The notes under the pieces: model-generated
Told to the model about the DNA's origin: nothing
Seen by the model: only the letters and a program-made list of their open reading frames with translations
The model's database searches: none
Shown here: piece after piece, positions 5,441 through 6,201 of the stretch
Numbering within the stretch: position 1 is the first letter of the stretch
Layout: each line of letters starts with the position of its first letter
Translations under genes and position numbers: made by a program
From: an uncultured Akkermansia sp.
Lineage (GTDB): Bacteria > Verrucomicrobiota > Verrucomicrobiia > Verrucomicrobiales > Akkermansiaceae
Direction of reading: 5' to 3'
NCBI GenBank assembly: GCA_900766865.1
Contig: CAAFXA010000160.1
Span: forward strand, 1 to 6,201
Length of the DNA stretch: 6,201 bases

Positions 5441-6201
5441 GGTAATTCGAGTGTTGAAGTTTGTTTAACATGCGAGTGAGTATTACTGTTACCTCGGCAG
5501 GTAGGTCCGGCTCGTTGAGCCTGCGGCGCAGGGTAGCGATGTTTATGTCTTCGACTCTTGCTCCGGCTGTCAAGAGCAGGGCAAGTTTGCTCTCCGCTTC
5601 CAGTTCCTGCAACTCATCGGCATAGTCGCAGCATGTGACAGCGTAAATCAGAGCCTGTAATGGTGAACGGTAGCCGCCATCATCATTGACATCTACCCGC
5701 TTTTCGCGAATGACCCGCTCGGCCAGGCTGTAGCCACCGGGGCTGGTTATCATGCTATCCAGGCAGGCGGGGGTAACTTGTCGCCCATGGTCGAGCGCCC
5801 AGTGCCAGGGCTCGGTTTCATGGCCGACTAGCAGAGAGAGTTGAAGCGCAATGAGCACAGCTTCTCCCTCGGGGTTCAGCTCAGCACCCTGACGGAGCAG
5901 GAACTCAACGGTGGCTTTACGTTCTTCCCATGGAAGTTTACGCCCATTGATACAGACACCGCTGAGCACTTCTGTAAAGGGAGTGGAGTACATGTCGTCG
6001 CTTTCCCGGTGCCCATTCACATCTGCCCCGTGCGCTACCAGAGCCCGTACAGCCGACAGGTAACCGGTCTGAGCAGCTAATAGAGACGCGCGAATTGTTG
6101 AGTCTGTCGGTTCTTTGACAGTTCCGCTTGTTGCGTTGTCTGCAAGCTGGCGAAGTACAGAGTCTGTTTCCTGATGTATTCTGCTGCGGAATTCGTTGGC
6201 G
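5433..6201 (-). CDS. Ankyrin-repeat protein, first visible paralog, N-terminus outside window
   Basis: The reading frame is open to the right edge of the window, so 255 residues of a longer protein are visible. A GTG at 6020 is internal, because ankyrin sequence continues upstream of it (ASLLAAQTGYLSAVRALVAHG, then ADVN). Recognisable units are visible residues 38-62, about 85-110 (LPWEERKATVEFLLRQGAELN) and about 170-215 (VDVNDDGGYRSPLQAL...LALLLTAGA). The PWHWALDHGRQVT block (131-143) and SLAERVIREKRVDVNDD (158-174) match the last paralog, and the protein ends soon after LTRMLNKLQ (241-249), the equivalent of MCNKLQ. It has no acidic tail. By homology its missing start should carry the same basic, single-pass membrane anchor, but this cannot be seen here. 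The TGA lies inside the next gene's start (8 bp overlap). The operon promoter must lie outside the window. Function unknown. Confidence 0.85.
   Translation of the reverse strand, partial: ANEFRSRIHQETDSVLRQLADNATSGTVKEPTDSTIRASLLAAQTGYLSAVRALVAHGADVNGHRESDDMYSTPFTEVLSGVCINGRKLPWEERKATVEFLLRQGAELNPEGEAVLIALQLSLLVGHETEPWHWALDHGRQVTPACLDSMITSPGGYSLAERVIREKRVDVNDDGGYRSPLQALIYAVTCCDYADELQELEAESKLALLLTAGARVEDINIATLRRRLNEPDLPAEVTVILTRMLNKLQHSNYHD

Noticed and set aside
6018..6020. GTG at 6020 as the start of the most upstream ankyrin gene
   Set aside because: The frame remains open to the window edge and encodes an ankyrin unit (LLAAQTGYLSAVRALVAHG) immediately upstream, so the codon is internal.

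Overview
The window reads as chromosomal DNA of a Gram-negative-like bacterium of moderate GC (mid-50s by impression, not computed). It is densely packed, and none of the start codons that can be judged has a strong Shine-Dalgarno sequence. One well-formed sigma70-type promoter (TTGACA, 17 bp spacer, CATAAT) argues against Bacteroidetes-style promoters. Repeated non-coding palindromes and ankyrin-repeat families would suit a Verrucomicrobiota-type gut or aquatic genome such as Akkermansia, but this assignment is a low-confidence inference; no marker gene is present.

Layout. Positions 9-530 (+) encode a GbsR/MarR-like winged-helix regulator. It is followed at 566-1492 (+) by a NAD(P)-binding atypical SDR oxidoreductase; the two probably form a regulator-target pair. 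Positions 1570-2802 (-) encode an AAA_14/DUF4143 ATP-binding protein that converges on the SDR gene. Positions 2928-6201 (-) hold three tandem, overlapping paralogous genes. Two of these visibly encode a single N-terminal membrane anchor followed by degenerate ankyrin repeats. The third, most upstream gene runs off the window edge, so its N-terminus is not seen.

The ATPase gene is bracketed by two copies, in the same orientation, of a nested palindromic element (1505-1560 and 2843-2913). The copies share 38 identical bases. They sit where terminators are needed: between the two convergent genes, and at the 3' end of the ankyrin operon. The ATPase promoter abuts the second copy directly and would give an almost leaderless mRNA.

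The ankyrin genes are transcribed in the order 6201->5433, 5440->4319, 4322->2928, with start/stop overlaps of 8 and 4 bp (ATGATTGA and ATGA), so they are very likely translationally coupled. They share several sequence blocks and probably arose by tandem duplication. The last paralog has gained an internal acidic insert and a 54-residue Asp/Glu tail. Their role cannot be read from the sequence; a tandem membrane-anchored binding or immunity-type array is the leading speculation. There is no gene-free stretch longer than about 125 bases.
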